A stretch of 53,663 nucleotides of DNA, taken from assembly GCA_038217425.1 (NCBI GenBank), contig JBBQPM010000022.1:1-53663 (forward strand), in the 5' to 3' direction. The DNA is from JAIEPT01 sp038217425 (lineage in GTDB: Bacteria > Planctomycetota > Planctomycetia > Gemmatales > Gemmataceae). The position numbers were made by a program, and so were the translations under genes. Below the pieces are notes generated by a model. That model worked only from the letters and a program-made list of their open reading frames with translations. It was not told the origin of the DNA and made no database searches. Below are positions 17,373 to 25,664 of the stretch, one piece after another; within the stretch, counting starts at the first letter, position 1; every line of letters begins with the position of its first letter.

Positions 17373-18797
17373 ATGAATCCGTTCGACGCCGCCTCCCCCT
17401 TCGACGCCCGCTACTATTTCGCCGACCCCGAGTTTTTCGCGCGGCTGGCGCCGTTCGTCTCGGAGAAGGCGCAGGTGCGGTTCCTGGCGCGCGTCGAAGG
17501 CGCCTGGGCCGAGACGCTCGCCGACGCCGGCGTCTGCAGCGCCCAAGTCGCGAGTGAAATCGTCGAGGCGTGCAAGCACGTCGTCCCCGAGGACGTTTAC
17601 GCGGAAGAAGCCCGCATTCAGCACAATATCCGCGCCCTGGTCAATTGCATCCGCAATGCCGTCAGCCCCGAGGCGCAGCCGTTCGTCCATCTCTTCGCGA
17701 CGTCGGCCGACATCATGGACACTGCCCGCGCCTTGTGTTTGAAGGAACTGACGGAGCAGGTGCTGCTCCCCGATTTGATCGGGCTCGAGCGGAAACTGAT
17801 CCGCATGGCGCGCGAGTACGCCAGTACGCCGCAGATGGGCCGCACGCACGGGCAGCACGCGGTGCCGATCACGTTCGGCTTTGCGGTGGCCCTGTACGTC
17901 TCGCGCGTGGGGCAGCGGATCGAGAGTATTCGCCAGGCGGGGATCAACCTGCGGGGCAAATTCGCCGGCGCCGTCGGGGCGTACAACGCCCTCGCGCTCT
18001 TGCGTCCCGAACAGCCGCAACAGCTCGAAGTCGCGCTCATGAACAGGCTCGGGTTGGTGCCGCCGGAGATCTCGACGCAGGTCGCACAGCCGGAGTACAT
18101 GTGCGATTTCATCTACGCGCTGGACGCCTGCTGGGGCGTCTTCGCCAATCTCGCCGACGACTTCCGCCATCTGCAGCGCAGCGAACTCCGCGAACTGCGC
18201 GACCGCAAAGCCAACGACCCGAACTCGCAGATCGTCGGTTCGTCGACGATGCCCCACAAGGTGAATCCCAAGGATTTCGAGAACGTGAAGTCGATGTGGA
18301 AGGCGTACATGCCGAGGCTGATGACGGTCTTGATGGACCAGATCTCCGAGCACCAGCGCGATCTGACGAACTCGGCGTCGATGCGTTTCGTCACGGAATT
18401 CGCGGCCGCCTTCGCTTACGGCACGCAGCGTTTATCGATGACGCTGGACGGCGTGGAGGCCGACGCGGTACGGATGAAGGAAGTGCTCGACGGCGGCAAG
18501 GACCCGATCACGGCCGAGCCGCTTTATATTTGCCTGGCACTGGCTGGTCATCCCGACGCACACGAAGCGGCGCGCGTCCTGGCGCGCAACGCCCGGCAAC
18601 AGAAAAAGCCTCTCGCGGATGTCGTGCGCGACACGGCGTCGATTCAGCCCTACCTGGAAAAGCTGACGCCCGCGCAACGGCAGGTCCTCGACGACCCGGC
18701 CAATTACCTGGGCGCGAGCGTCGCCCGCACGCATGCGGTGTGCGATCTGTGGGAGGCTCGTCTGGGGACGCTGGAGCATTTGGCGTTTGAGGCTTGA
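17373..18797 (+). CDS. purB: Adenylosuccinate lyase (PurB-type)
   Basis: 474 residues, fumarase/aspartase superfamily. The signature loop is GSSTMPHKVNPKDFENVKSM, and QMGRTHGQHAVPITFGFAVA is the substrate-binding His region. The order and wording fit PurB better than ArgH or fumarase. PurB acts twice in purine synthesis, releasing fumarate from SAICAR and from adenylosuccinate. It is divergent from the argG-like gene, with 134 bp between them. A paired-hairpin repeat follows 35 bp after the stop. Confidence 0.85.
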   Translation: MNPFDAASPFDARYYFADPEFFARLAPFVSEKAQVRFLARVEGAWAETLADAGVCSAQVASEIVEACKHVVPEDVYAEEARIQHNIRALVNCIRNAVSPEAQPFVHLFATSADIMDTARALCLKELTEQVLLPDLIGLERKLIRMAREYASTPQMGRTHGQHAVPITFGFAVALYVSRVGQRIESIRQAGINLRGKFAGAVGAYNALALLRPEQPQQLEVALMNRLGLVPPEISTQVAQPEYMCDFIYALDACWGVFANLADDFRHLQRSELRELRDRKANDPNSQIVGSSTMPHKVNPKDFENVKSMWKAYMPRLMTVLMDQISEHQRDLTNSASMRFVTEFAAAFAYGTQRLSMTLDGVEADAVRMKEVLDGGKDPITAEPLYICLALAGHPDAHEAARVLARNARQQKKPLADVVRDTASIQPYLEKLTPAQRQVLDDPANYLGASVARTHAVCDLWEARLGTLEHLAFEA

Positions 18798-18831
18798 CAT
18801 CGAGTTATGCCGCATGCGGGGAAATTGCCTC

Positions 18832-18905
18832 AAGAGCCGCGACCGCTTGGGTGCGGATTTACGTGATCTGGTGCTTTTAGCCGCTCCCTAGCGGGCGCGG
18901 CTCTT
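18832..18905. repeat. Paired-hairpin element (family D)
   Basis: Inverted arms AAGAGCCGCG (18832-18841) and CGCGGCTCTT (18896-18905); the match extends to 15 of 16 bases. The right half can also form its own stem (AGCCGC / GCGGCT). It sits between convergent purB and the kinase gene. Terminator function is likely from the position. Confidence 0.6.
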
Positions 18906-18955
18906 TAAATCATTGTGGGCGTGAGAAGTATACCTCGCCGCGTGGGCCTGGCAAC

Positions 18956-19822
18956 TCAATGTTCCTTCTTCCGCGGCGGTTCGTTCTTGTAGATCTTCAT
19001 CTTGTTGAGCGCGATCATTACCGCGTGGAACGACTCCGGTCGATCCTCGCGTTTCTTCGCTAACATGTGCAACACGAGCTTTGAGAAGTCGTCCGTCAGT
19101 TCCGGCAGGTACTGCTGCGGACTCATCGGCTTCTCGGTGATGTGCTTGACGAGCAGTTCCTGATTCGACGCCGCCTTGAACGGCGGCCGGCCCGTCGTCA
19201 ATTCGTACATCGTGATGCCCATGCTGTAGATGTCGGCGCGGGCGTCGAGCGGCTCGCCGCGGATTTGCTCGGGAGACATGTAGCTACGCGTCCCCTGCAC
19301 CGGGCCGCGCCGGCGGAAGAGTCGGCCGAGGAATGTGTTGCTCTGGATCTTCTGAGCGATGGCGAAGTCGATGAGACGGAGATCGCCGGCGTTGTTGACG
19401 AGGAAGTTCTCGGGCTTGACGTCGCGATGCACCCAACCGCTCGTGTTCATGTAAGCGAGGGCCGTGCAGGCCTGCTTCAGGATGCTGTGCATCCGCTCCT
19501 TGATGAAGTCGTGTTGCTTGCGGAGGAGTCGGACTTTCAGACTGCCGGCCTGGAAGTACTCCATGACGAAGTTGGGGAACTTCGGATCCTTGGTGACGGA
19601 GTGGATGCGGATGACGTTAGGGTGCTGCAATTTCAGGCCGACGTTCGCCTCGTGGTAGAACATGTCGATGCCGGTCGGATCCTTGACCTTCTCGGCCACC
19701 ATCATCTTCATGGCCATGTGGCGATGGCTGGAGAGTTCGACGACCTCCCAGACCTGCGTGGTTTGGCCGTTGGCGATCATGTTGATCAGCTTGTAGCCGT
19801 TGAGAATTTGCTGATCGGCCAT
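18956..19822 (-). CDS. Hanks-type serine/threonine protein kinase, single domain
   Basis: 288 residues from the ATG at 19822 (MADQQILNGYKL). Longer starts would read through a palindrome. Kinase landmarks: Lys39 (MAMKMM), Glu58 in helix C, HRDVKPEN with Asp134 and Asn139, and SPEQIRGEPLDARADIYSMG as the APE/F-helix region. The metal-binding DFG is Asp152-Phe-Ala, and the glycine loop is IANGQTTQVWEV, weaker than GxGxxG. Catalytic Asp, Lys and Asn are all there, so activity is plausible. No transmembrane or sensor domain follows. It probably works in the cytoplasm on an unknown target. Confidence 0.9.
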   Translation of the reverse strand: MADQQILNGYKLINMIANGQTTQVWEVVELSSHRHMAMKMMVAEKVKDPTGIDMFYHEANVGLKLQHPNVIRIHSVTKDPKFPNFVMEYFQAGSLKVRLLRKQHDFIKERMHSILKQACTALAYMNTSGWVHRDVKPENFLVNNAGDLRLIDFAIAQKIQSNTFLGRLFRRRGPVQGTRSYMSPEQIRGEPLDARADIYSMGITMYELTTGRPPFKAASNQELLVKHITEKPMSPQQYLPELTDDFSKLVLHMLAKKREDRPESFHAVMIALNKMKIYKNEPPRKKEH

Positions 19823-19848
19823 GAGGGGACCCTCGCCTTGCCGCATTG

Positions 19849-19907
19849 CCGAGCCGGAAGCGTGAGCGACGATTGAGGCAAGATCGTCGCTCACGCTTTC
19901 GGCTCGG
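19849..19907. repeat. Long palindrome (family E)
   Basis: Arms 19849-19873 and 19883-19907 are inverted copies, 24 of 25 identical, around a 9-base loop. It starts 5 bp after the ferredoxin-NADP reductase stop and ends 27 bp before the kinase start on the minus strand. It probably terminates or attenuates between these genes. Confidence 0.7.
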
Positions 19908-19911
19908 TTAT

Positions 19912-20841
19912 TTACCAGTATTCCTCGAAGTGGATCGTGCCCTTGAGTTTCTGACTGGGCTGATCGAGCGTGAAGCCGCGGGCTTCCAGGATTTCGATGA
20001 CGCCGAGGGGCTTGGGGTAGCTCCGTTCGCCGGTCGCCTTGTCGACTTCAGGGACGCCGATCATTTTGGGATTGCCGCACATGAAGACGTGCGTGCGCGT
20101 CGAGTCGAGCGTGTCTCCCAGTTTCTCTTCGAGTTGGCCGCTCGTAATGAGATCCTGGATATAGACCTTGTGATCGAGGTTGGCGGCCTCGCGCGTCGTC
20201 AGGCTCAGATAGGTATAATTGGGATGCCTCGTCATCAGCGTCTCGTGGATCGGCAGGTAGGCCAAATCCTGACGGAAGCGGACGCAGCAGGCGGCGAGGA
20301 TTTTGCCTTGATGGCCGCGACGCAGCAGTTGCCAGAGCATGTAGTTGTGCGGCGCCTCGCCGGTGCCGGTCGAAAGGAAGATGACGTTGTCGGTCGGCTT
20401 CACCGGCTCGAGCGTGAAATGCCCGGCGATCTTCTCGCCCAGGAACAGACGGTCCCCCTCTTTGAGCGTGAAGATTCGCGGCGTCAGCGCCGGCGGGCTC
20501 TTGTCGGCCTGGCGCACCAGCACGATGTAAAACTCGAGATACTCAGGCGTCTCCAACTCGAGCAGCTGGTTGTCGTCGCCGAGCACCGAACAACTCAAAG
20601 AATACGCCCGGCGAATGAGCTTCTTTTCCTCGCCCGGCTTGGGATTCTCCGGCTGACAGTCGGGAGCGCGCGGCTCCCAGTGGCCCATGCCGAGCGTGCA
20701 GTACTGACCCGGTTGGTGCGGCGGCACGGGAAAATCGGGCTTCACGCGCAGCACCATCAACTCTTCGTGCTTCAGCCGAAGCGAAACCACGGCGGCGTTG
20801 TAGTGCTTCTGCCTGAGGGCGACCTGTTCTTCCGGAGTCAT
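19912..20841 (-). CDS. fpr: Ferredoxin/flavodoxin-NADP(+) reductase
   Basis: 309 residues. The FAD-binding motif is RRAYSLS, with the nucleotide-binding STGTGEAP further on. HVFMCGNPKMIGVPE and the C-terminal HFEEYW (with terminal aromatic Trp) match the Fpr class of plant-type reductases. The enzyme moves electrons between NADPH and ferredoxin or flavodoxin in the cytoplasm. It could feed the acyl-ACP desaturase encoded at 26563, but that is inference only. It follows the SRP RNA gene on the same strand. Confidence 0.9.
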   Translation of the reverse strand: MTPEEQVALRQKHYNAAVVSLRLKHEELMVLRVKPDFPVPPHQPGQYCTLGMGHWEPRAPDCQPENPKPGEEKKLIRRAYSLSCSVLGDDNQLLELETPEYLEFYIVLVRQADKSPPALTPRIFTLKEGDRLFLGEKIAGHFTLEPVKPTDNVIFLSTGTGEAPHNYMLWQLLRRGHQGKILAACCVRFRQDLAYLPIHETLMTRHPNYTYLSLTTREAANLDHKVYIQDLITSGQLEEKLGDTLDSTRTHVFMCGNPKMIGVPEVDKATGERSYPKPLGVIEILEARGFTLDQPSQKLKGTIHFEEYW

Positions 20842-20899
20842 TCGCAGATCTCAAGGGGGAGAAACTTCGCGGACGAAAGGAAACCGCCCGCGGCGAGGT

Positions 20900-21005
20900 T
20901 GACTGGGAGAGGCTGATCCACTGCACAAGATCCGACGCTTATGGCTGCACCTTCCGGCCTGACCAGATTCACGACTTCACTTTGCGTGGGTCCCCTCCCA
21001 GCCCC
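20900..21005 (-). ncRNA. ffs: Small signal recognition particle RNA (4.5S type)
   Basis: Read on the minus strand, the SRP helix-8 core is GGTCAGGCCGGAAGGTGCAG (20964-20945), with the GGAA tetraloop, followed by CCATAAGCG. The 5' end CTGGGAGGGG (21001-20992) pairs fully, with one G-U, with the 3' end CCTCTCCCAG (20912-20903). Total length is about 105 nt, normal for the bacterial small form without an Alu domain. It binds Ffh and guides membrane proteins. The ends are estimated from the pairing. It lies between the cyclophilin gene and fpr with no clear promoter of its own. Confidence 0.92.
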
Positions 21006-21029
21006 TCGACGCGGGGCGGGAATGGTTCG

Positions 21030-21563
21030 TTACTTCGGCGTCTCGGTCACCGTCGCCTTGTTGATGACGACCTTGACCTTCGGCTTGTCGTTGCGATCGA
21101 CGTCGACCTTGCCGATCGCGCGCACGACGTCGAGCGAGGCCTGATCGACGGTCCGTCCGAAGGCGGTGTAGTTGTTGTCGAGATGCGTCGATTTTTCCAG
21201 GACGATGAAGAACTGGGTGCCGCCGGAATCGGGGTCGCTGGAGCGGGCCATGGAGAGGACGCCGGGCTCGTGCTTGGTTTTGTTGAATTCGGCGGGGATT
21301 TTGTAGCCGCCGTCGCCGGTGCCGGTGCCGAGGGGGCAGCCCCCCTGGATCATGAAACCGGAGATGACGCGGTGGAAGCCGACGCCGTCGTAGAAACCGA
21401 TCTTGGCGAGGGCGATGAAGTTCTTGACGTGCCCGGGGGCGAGATCCGTCAGGAATTGCAGACGGATCGGGCCTTTGGTGGTGTCGAGTTCGACGACGTA
21501 ATTGTTCTTTTCGAGGTCGATCGACTTCTTGGCTTCGTTGACTTTCGCGGTAACGTCCGGCAC
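21030..21563 (-). CDS. Cyclophilin-type peptidyl-prolyl isomerase
   Basis: 177 residues from the GTG at 21563, chosen because AGGAG lies 8 bp upstream; the upstream extension overlaps the preceding gene. The cyclophilin core is intact: VGFHRVISGFMIQGGCPLG, GVLSMARSSDPDSGGTQFFI and NYTAFGRTVDQ. The active-site Arg in FHR and the Gln in GTQFF are present. No signal peptide, so it is probably cytoplasmic. It follows the lipoprotein cyclophilin by 10 bp and precedes the SRP RNA. Confidence 0.9.
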   Translation of the reverse strand: MPDVTAKVNEAKKSIDLEKNNYVVELDTTKGPIRLQFLTDLAPGHVKNFIALAKIGFYDGVGFHRVISGFMIQGGCPLGTGTGDGGYKIPAEFNKTKHEPGVLSMARSSDPDSGGTQFFIVLEKSTHLDNNYTAFGRTVDQASLDVVRAIGKVDVDRNDKPKVKVVINKATVTETPK

Positions 21564-21573
21564 GGAGAGGCTC

Positions 21574-22473
21574 CTACTTCGAAGCGACAAGGTTGGCGTC
21601 GACGACTTCATCGATCGCGACCTGGCGAATGAGGATGAGATTCTTGGCGCCGGCCAGAATGTCGTCTTCTTTCACCTGGGTACGATTGATTGTATGAGCG
21701 ACATCGAGACCTTGTACGATTTTTCCGAAAATCGTGTAGTTCCCGTCGAGCCCGACGGATTGGCCGAGACTGACGTAGAACTTGCAGGCGGCATTGGCGA
21801 GGTCGGCGCCGTTGGCGTCCTTGCTCGACCAGGCGCCGACGGTTCCGTCGGCGTGGACCAGGTCGTCCTTGATTTCGGGTTTGAGCCAGTAGCCGATAGA
21901 GCCGTACCCGAATTCGCCGGTGCCTTTGGGGCAGCCGGATTCGAGGTAGCCGCGGAGCGGGCCTTCCTCGCGGGTGCTTTTGTGGAACGGCAGGCCGTCG
22001 AAGTAGCCCGCACGGGCGAGGGCGACGAAGCTGCGGACGTGGTTCGGGGCGGCATCGCTGAGAAGTTCCAGACGGATCTCGCCCTTATCGGTTTTGATGT
22101 TCGCGAAATGGCGAATCTTGCGCCCCTTGTTGTCGACGAAGCGGACCTGGTCCCATAGCCCAGGCTTCTCCGGCGACCCAGCGACCGCCTCGAACAGCGC
22201 AACGGCATTCTTCTTGGCGAACGTCTCGTCCGGCGGTCGATTTTGCCCCGCGCAATCGGGCAACGTGTTACTCAGGAAATGCGTCGGCGCCTTCGACGGA
22301 ATCTGCGTGAAGTCGAAGCCGCGGTTGATGTTGACGGGCACGTCGATATCGGGCTTGAGCGCGGTACTCGGTTTGCCGGTTTCATTCGGACCCGGCTCGG
22401 GCGCTTTGTTGCAGCCGATCAAGAACAACGAGGCGGAGGCGGTGAATATCGCGAAGCGCGGCATCGTGCGCAT
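21574..22473 (-). CDS. Lipoprotein with divergent cyclophilin domain
   Basis: 299 residues. Signal peptide with lipobox LFLIGC (Cys21), so it is a probable outer-envelope lipoprotein. A Pro/Asn-rich linker leads to a cyclophilin domain at about 120-290 with LELLSDAAPNHVRSFVALAR, SGCPKGTGEFGYGS and FYVSLGQSVGLDGNYTIFGK. The active-site FHR is FHK, and the following QGG part is replaced, so isomerase activity may be weak or absent. It is co-directional with and just upstream of the intact cyclophilin gene, which suggests an old tandem duplication. Confidence 0.85.
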   Translation of the reverse strand: MRTMPRFAIFTASASLFLIGCNKAPEPGPNETGKPSTALKPDIDVPVNINRGFDFTQIPSKAPTHFLSNTLPDCAGQNRPPDETFAKKNAVALFEAVAGSPEKPGLWDQVRFVDNKGRKIRHFANIKTDKGEIRLELLSDAAPNHVRSFVALARAGYFDGLPFHKSTREEGPLRGYLESGCPKGTGEFGYGSIGYWLKPEIKDDLVHADGTVGAWSSKDANGADLANAACKFYVSLGQSVGLDGNYTIFGKIVQGLDVAHTINRTQVKEDDILAGAKNLILIRQVAIDEVVDANLVASK

Positions 22474-22560
22474 GGCATGTCCCTTCCGTGAGAAATCCCC
22501 AGACGACCGGCGGCACCATAACGTCGCCTGTCACGGCGGTCAATGGGGGTTCGCCGCGTC

Positions 22561-22602
22561 TTCGTTTCACACTCGCGTGGGGCCATGCGAGCGCGAAACG
22601 AA
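22561..22602 (-). terminator. Hairpin after the CBS-protein gene
   Basis: TTCGTTTC (22561-22568) and GAAACGAA (22595-22602) form the base, with an inner CTCGC / GCGAG stem. It begins 8 bp after the CBS-protein stop on the minus strand. No long U-run follows. Confidence 0.5.
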
Positions 22603-22610
22603 TCAACAGT

Positions 22611-23117
22611 TCACTCCGCGGGCTGCAATCGCTTCAGCAGATCCATCGTGCTGATGACGCCGATGAGCGTCCCGGCGTCGTCGACCACGAAGAGTCGATG
22701 GACATGCAGACTCACCATCTCGCGCACCACCTTGGTGATGGGCGTGTCCGGCGCGACCGAAAAGATCGCGGGCGTCATCACGTCGCGCACCGACGTCGGG
22801 TCGACGTCTTCCTCCTCGAAACCAGTGGGGAGATGGCCGACGTGTTCGTCGTAGAAGAAGCTGGGGCGGTTGGGGATGTAGTGCGTGTGTTCGCGTTCGT
22901 GGATGAGCAGATCGCCCCGGCTCAGAACGCCGACCGGTCGACCGGCGTCGTCGATCACCGGAGCGGCGCCGAACCCCTTGTCGGTGAGCAAGGCGAGCGC
23001 CTCGCGGATACTGGCATCGGCGCGGAGCGACACCGGATTGGGGACCATCACGTCGGCGGCGGTTGCTGGAGACAAGGTCAACGCGACCTGTCTGGTCCTG
23101 GCAAATGCGACAGCCAT
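22611..23117 (-). CDS. Tandem CBS-domain protein
   Basis: 168 residues with two CBS domains. The first (about 20-75) has ADVMVPNPVSLRADASIREA and GVLSRGDLLIHE. The second (about 108-165) has VRDVMTPAIFSVAPDTPITK and GVISTMDLLKRL. A loop of about 35 residues, rich in acidic and aromatic residues, separates them. Such pairs bind adenine nucleotides and regulate partners; no partner domain is fused here. It is divergent from selD with about 150 bp between. Target unknown. Confidence 0.88.
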   Translation of the reverse strand: MAVAFARTRQVALTLSPATAADVMVPNPVSLRADASIREALALLTDKGFGAAPVIDDAGRPVGVLSRGDLLIHEREHTHYIPNRPSFFYDEHVGHLPTGFEEEDVDPTSVRDVMTPAIFSVAPDTPITKVVREMVSLHVHRLFVVDDAGTLIGVISTMDLLKRLQPAE

Positions 23118-23271
23118 GGCTTTCTCCTTTGCGAGATGAGAAGGTGAGTTTCCCGCTTAGCGAGCCAGAATGTGAGCCAAGGACATTATACTCCGAATTC
23201 GCGGAAATTTGCAGACCGGATCGGCCCCGGCCCTAAAATGAACGAAGTCTCGATCCCCACGGAGAAACCCC

Positions 23272-24330
23272 ATGTCCGCCGAAGTCCCAGTCAAGAAGCG
23301 TCTGGTCGATTATGCCTCGTGCGCCGGCTGCGCCGCCAAGCTGCCGCCGCAAGGAATCGAACGCATCCTCAAACATCTCCCCGCCTTCAATAACCCGAAT
23401 TTACTCGTAGGCACGGAAACGCACGACGACGCCGGCGTCTATCGGCTCACGCCCGAACTGGCCCTGGTGCAGACGATCGACTTCTTTCCGCCCGTACTCG
23501 ACGATCCGTTCATCTACGGGCAGATCGCCGCCGCCAATGCCCTTTCGGACATCTATGCGATGGGGGGCATTCCCATTACGGCCCTCAACCTACTCGGCTA
23601 TCCTGACGATCAAGATCCGGAGTTGACGTTTCTGGAGGGGATCTTTCGCGGCGGCGCCGACCGCATGATCAAAGCGGGGTGCGTCGTCCTGGGGGGCCAC
23701 ACCGTGCGCGATCACGAGATCAAGTTCGGCTACGCCGTCACGGGCACCGTGCATCCCGATCGCATCCTCATCAACGCGAACGCCAAGGCGGGGGACGCGC
23801 TGATTCTCACGAAGGCGCTGGGCGTCGGTTTCATCAACACCGCGCACAAGAAAGAGGCCTGCCCCGATCCGCTCTTTCGCGCCGCCTGCGCCAGCATGGT
23901 GCAACTCAACGACATTGGCCGGGACGTCGCCCTGGAGTTCGGCGCCCACTCCGCGACGGACGTCACCGGCTTCGGCCTGGCGGGACATTCGCTCGAAATG
24001 GCGGCCGGCAGCAACTTGACGCTGATCATCGACCTCAAATCGCTGCCGATCTTCGCGGGGGCCGAGGAGTTCGCACGCAAGCCGTACCGCACGCGCGCCA
24101 GCGGCACCAACGCCAGCTACGTCGCGGATCAGCTCAAGATCGACGCTGGCGCCGATCCGGTTCGGCTCGAATTCTTCTACGATCCGCAGACTTCCGGCGG
24201 TATGCTCATCAGCCTGCCGATGGACCAGGCGGAGGCGGCGGTCCGCAAGGCCAGGGCGCTCGGCGCCGAGGCGACCGCGATCGTCGGCGAAGTCGTCCCA
24301 CGCCGCGCGAAGGCTTTGCTCGTAAAGTGA
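23272..24330 (+). CDS. selD: Selenide, water dikinase (selenophosphate synthetase)
   Basis: 352 residues. The N-terminal active-site loop is CAGCAAKL. By alignment with E. coli (GAGCGCKI) Cys20 matches the essential Cys17, and the second, non-essential Cys is Ala. ETHDDAGVYRL, NALSDIYAMGGIPITALNLL and GGHTVRDHEIKFGYAVTG are diagnostic of SelD. It makes selenophosphate from selenide and ATP, needed for selenocysteine or 2-selenouridine. No selA, selB, selC or ybbB is in this window. The gene ends at a long inverted repeat followed by a T-run. Confidence 0.95.
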   Translation: MSAEVPVKKRLVDYASCAGCAAKLPPQGIERILKHLPAFNNPNLLVGTETHDDAGVYRLTPELALVQTIDFFPPVLDDPFIYGQIAAANALSDIYAMGGIPITALNLLGYPDDQDPELTFLEGIFRGGADRMIKAGCVVLGGHTVRDHEIKFGYAVTGTVHPDRILINANAKAGDALILTKALGVGFINTAHKKEACPDPLFRAACASMVQLNDIGRDVALEFGAHSATDVTGFGLAGHSLEMAAGSNLTLIIDLKSLPIFAGAEEFARKPYRTRASGTNASYVADQLKIDAGADPVRLEFFYDPQTSGGMLISLPMDQAEAAVRKARALGAEATAIVGEVVPRRAKALLVK

Positions 24331-24340
24331 AATTGTCAAT

Positions 24341-24448
24341 CAAGCCACCGAGGTCACAGAGAACGCAGAGATAAATCAGAGGCGAGGCGTCTCGCACATG
24401 TATTTTCTTACTCGGTGTTCTCTGTGACCTCTGTGGCTTGGTTTTTTT
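24341..24448 (+). terminator. Long inverted repeat with T-run after selD
   Basis: Arms 24341-24370 and 24411-24440 match as inverted copies at 27 of 30 bases (CAAGCCACCGAGGTCACAGA... type). They are followed at once by GTTTTTTT (24441-24448). That is an intrinsic-terminator layout for selD, though the 40-base loop is long. The arm wording is known to me as a repeat type found at gene ends in several bacterial phyla; this is recollection, not a search result. Confidence 0.7.
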
Positions 24449-24480
24449 CTCGAGCTACAAGATTCTTCGGGAATGCATTC

Positions 24481-25629
24481 ATGTCGCCCCCTCCGCCCAC
24501 CGCTCCCAAGAAACCCGAATGGGCGCCGCGCATCTGGGAAGGATGCAACCTCTACGCCTGGTTGCGACTCCTTTTGAAAAACCGCTGCGCCGTCAACTGG
24601 CGCTACTGGTACATCGCCGTCATCGTCACCTTCATGGCCACCTACAACACGCTCATGCGGGTCATCCAGGAAATCGTCTACTTCCGCCGACTCCGCAACA
24701 CGCACATCACGCAGCCCCCCATCTTCATCCTCGGCCACTGGCGCACCGGGACCACGCTGCTGCACGAACTCATGATCCAGGATCCCGCTTTGGGATACCC
24801 GACCACTTATGAGTGCATGTTCCCCAACCACTTCCTCATCTCCGAAGGCTTCTTTACGAAGTACTTCTCCTTCCTGATGCCCAAGACTCGGCCCATGGAC
24901 AACATGAAAGCGGGGCTCTCTCGGCCTCAAGAGGATGAGTTCGCCCTGTGCATGCTGGGGCTGCCGTCGCCGTACCTTACCATCGCTTTTCCGAATCATC
25001 CGCCGCAAGATACCGAATATCTCGACCTGCGCGGACTCAGCGAAAGTCGACTCGCTTCGTGGAAGAACGGCCTACTGGGACTGCTGAAGCGAATCACCTG
25101 CAAGACCGGCAAACGCCTGGTGCTCAAGTCGCCGACGCACACCGCTCGGGTCCGGGTGCTCAAGCAAATGTTCCCCGGCGCCCGCTTCGTGCACATCGTC
25201 CGCGATCCCTATGTGGTATTCCCCTCCACGGTGAACCTTTGGCGCTCGCTGTACCGTTCGCACGGTTTGCAGGTGCCGACCTACGAAGGCCTGGAGGAGT
25301 ACGTGCTGAGTAACTTTCAGCGCATGTACGAACGCTTCGATGAGGACCGTCCGCTCCTGGACGACGCCCATTTTTATGAGATCCGCTACGAAGATCTGGT
25401 GCAGGATCCCGTCGCCAAAATGCGGGCGATATACGAGCATTTTCAGATGGACGGATTCGAGGCGATGCTGCCCAATCTCAACGCGTACCTGGCCGAGGTC
25501 AAGGGTTACGAGACGAACAAGTATCAACTCACCAGCGAGCAGCGCTGGCGCATTGAGGAACGCTGGCGGGGCTATTTGCATCGTTACGGGTACGAGAAAA
25601 AAGAGACCGGCGCGGGCGTCGATGCGTAA
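24481..25629 (+). CDS. PAPS-dependent sulfotransferase family protein
   Basis: 382 residues from the ATG at 24481; the frame upstream lies in the inverted repeat. The 5'-phosphosulfate loop is FILGHWRTGTTLLHELM, and the 3'-phosphate motif is VHIVRDPYVVFPSTVNLW. KRLVLKSPTHTARVRVLKQM and a C-terminal RYEDLVQDPVAKMRAIYEHF complete the domain. A hydrophobic stretch at about 45-65 suggests membrane attachment. Planctomycetes encode many such enzymes for sulfated glycans or lipids. The acceptor cannot be predicted. It is 35 bp from the next gene, so an operon is possible. Confidence 0.85.
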   Translation: MSPPPPTAPKKPEWAPRIWEGCNLYAWLRLLLKNRCAVNWRYWYIAVIVTFMATYNTLMRVIQEIVYFRRLRNTHITQPPIFILGHWRTGTTLLHELMIQDPALGYPTTYECMFPNHFLISEGFFTKYFSFLMPKTRPMDNMKAGLSRPQEDEFALCMLGLPSPYLTIAFPNHPPQDTEYLDLRGLSESRLASWKNGLLGLLKRITCKTGKRLVLKSPTHTARVRVLKQMFPGARFVHIVRDPYVVFPSTVNLWRSLYRSHGLQVPTYEGLEEYVLSNFQRMYERFDEDRPLLDDAHFYEIRYEDLVQDPVAKMRAIYEHFQMDGFEAMLPNLNAYLAEVKGYETNKYQLTSEQRWRIEERWRGYLHRYGYEKKETGAGVDA

Positions 25630-25664
25630 AATGGTAGGCGGGTGCCAACCCGGGAGGATTTGAC

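Noticed and set aside
19823..19894. Upstream start for the kinase gene
   Set aside because: The extra codons come from the palindrome 19849-19907, not from a conserved protein.
23272..23350. In-frame TGA (selenocysteine) in selD
   Set aside because: The active-site position is an ordinary Cys codon and the neighbouring position is Ala; no internal TGA exists.
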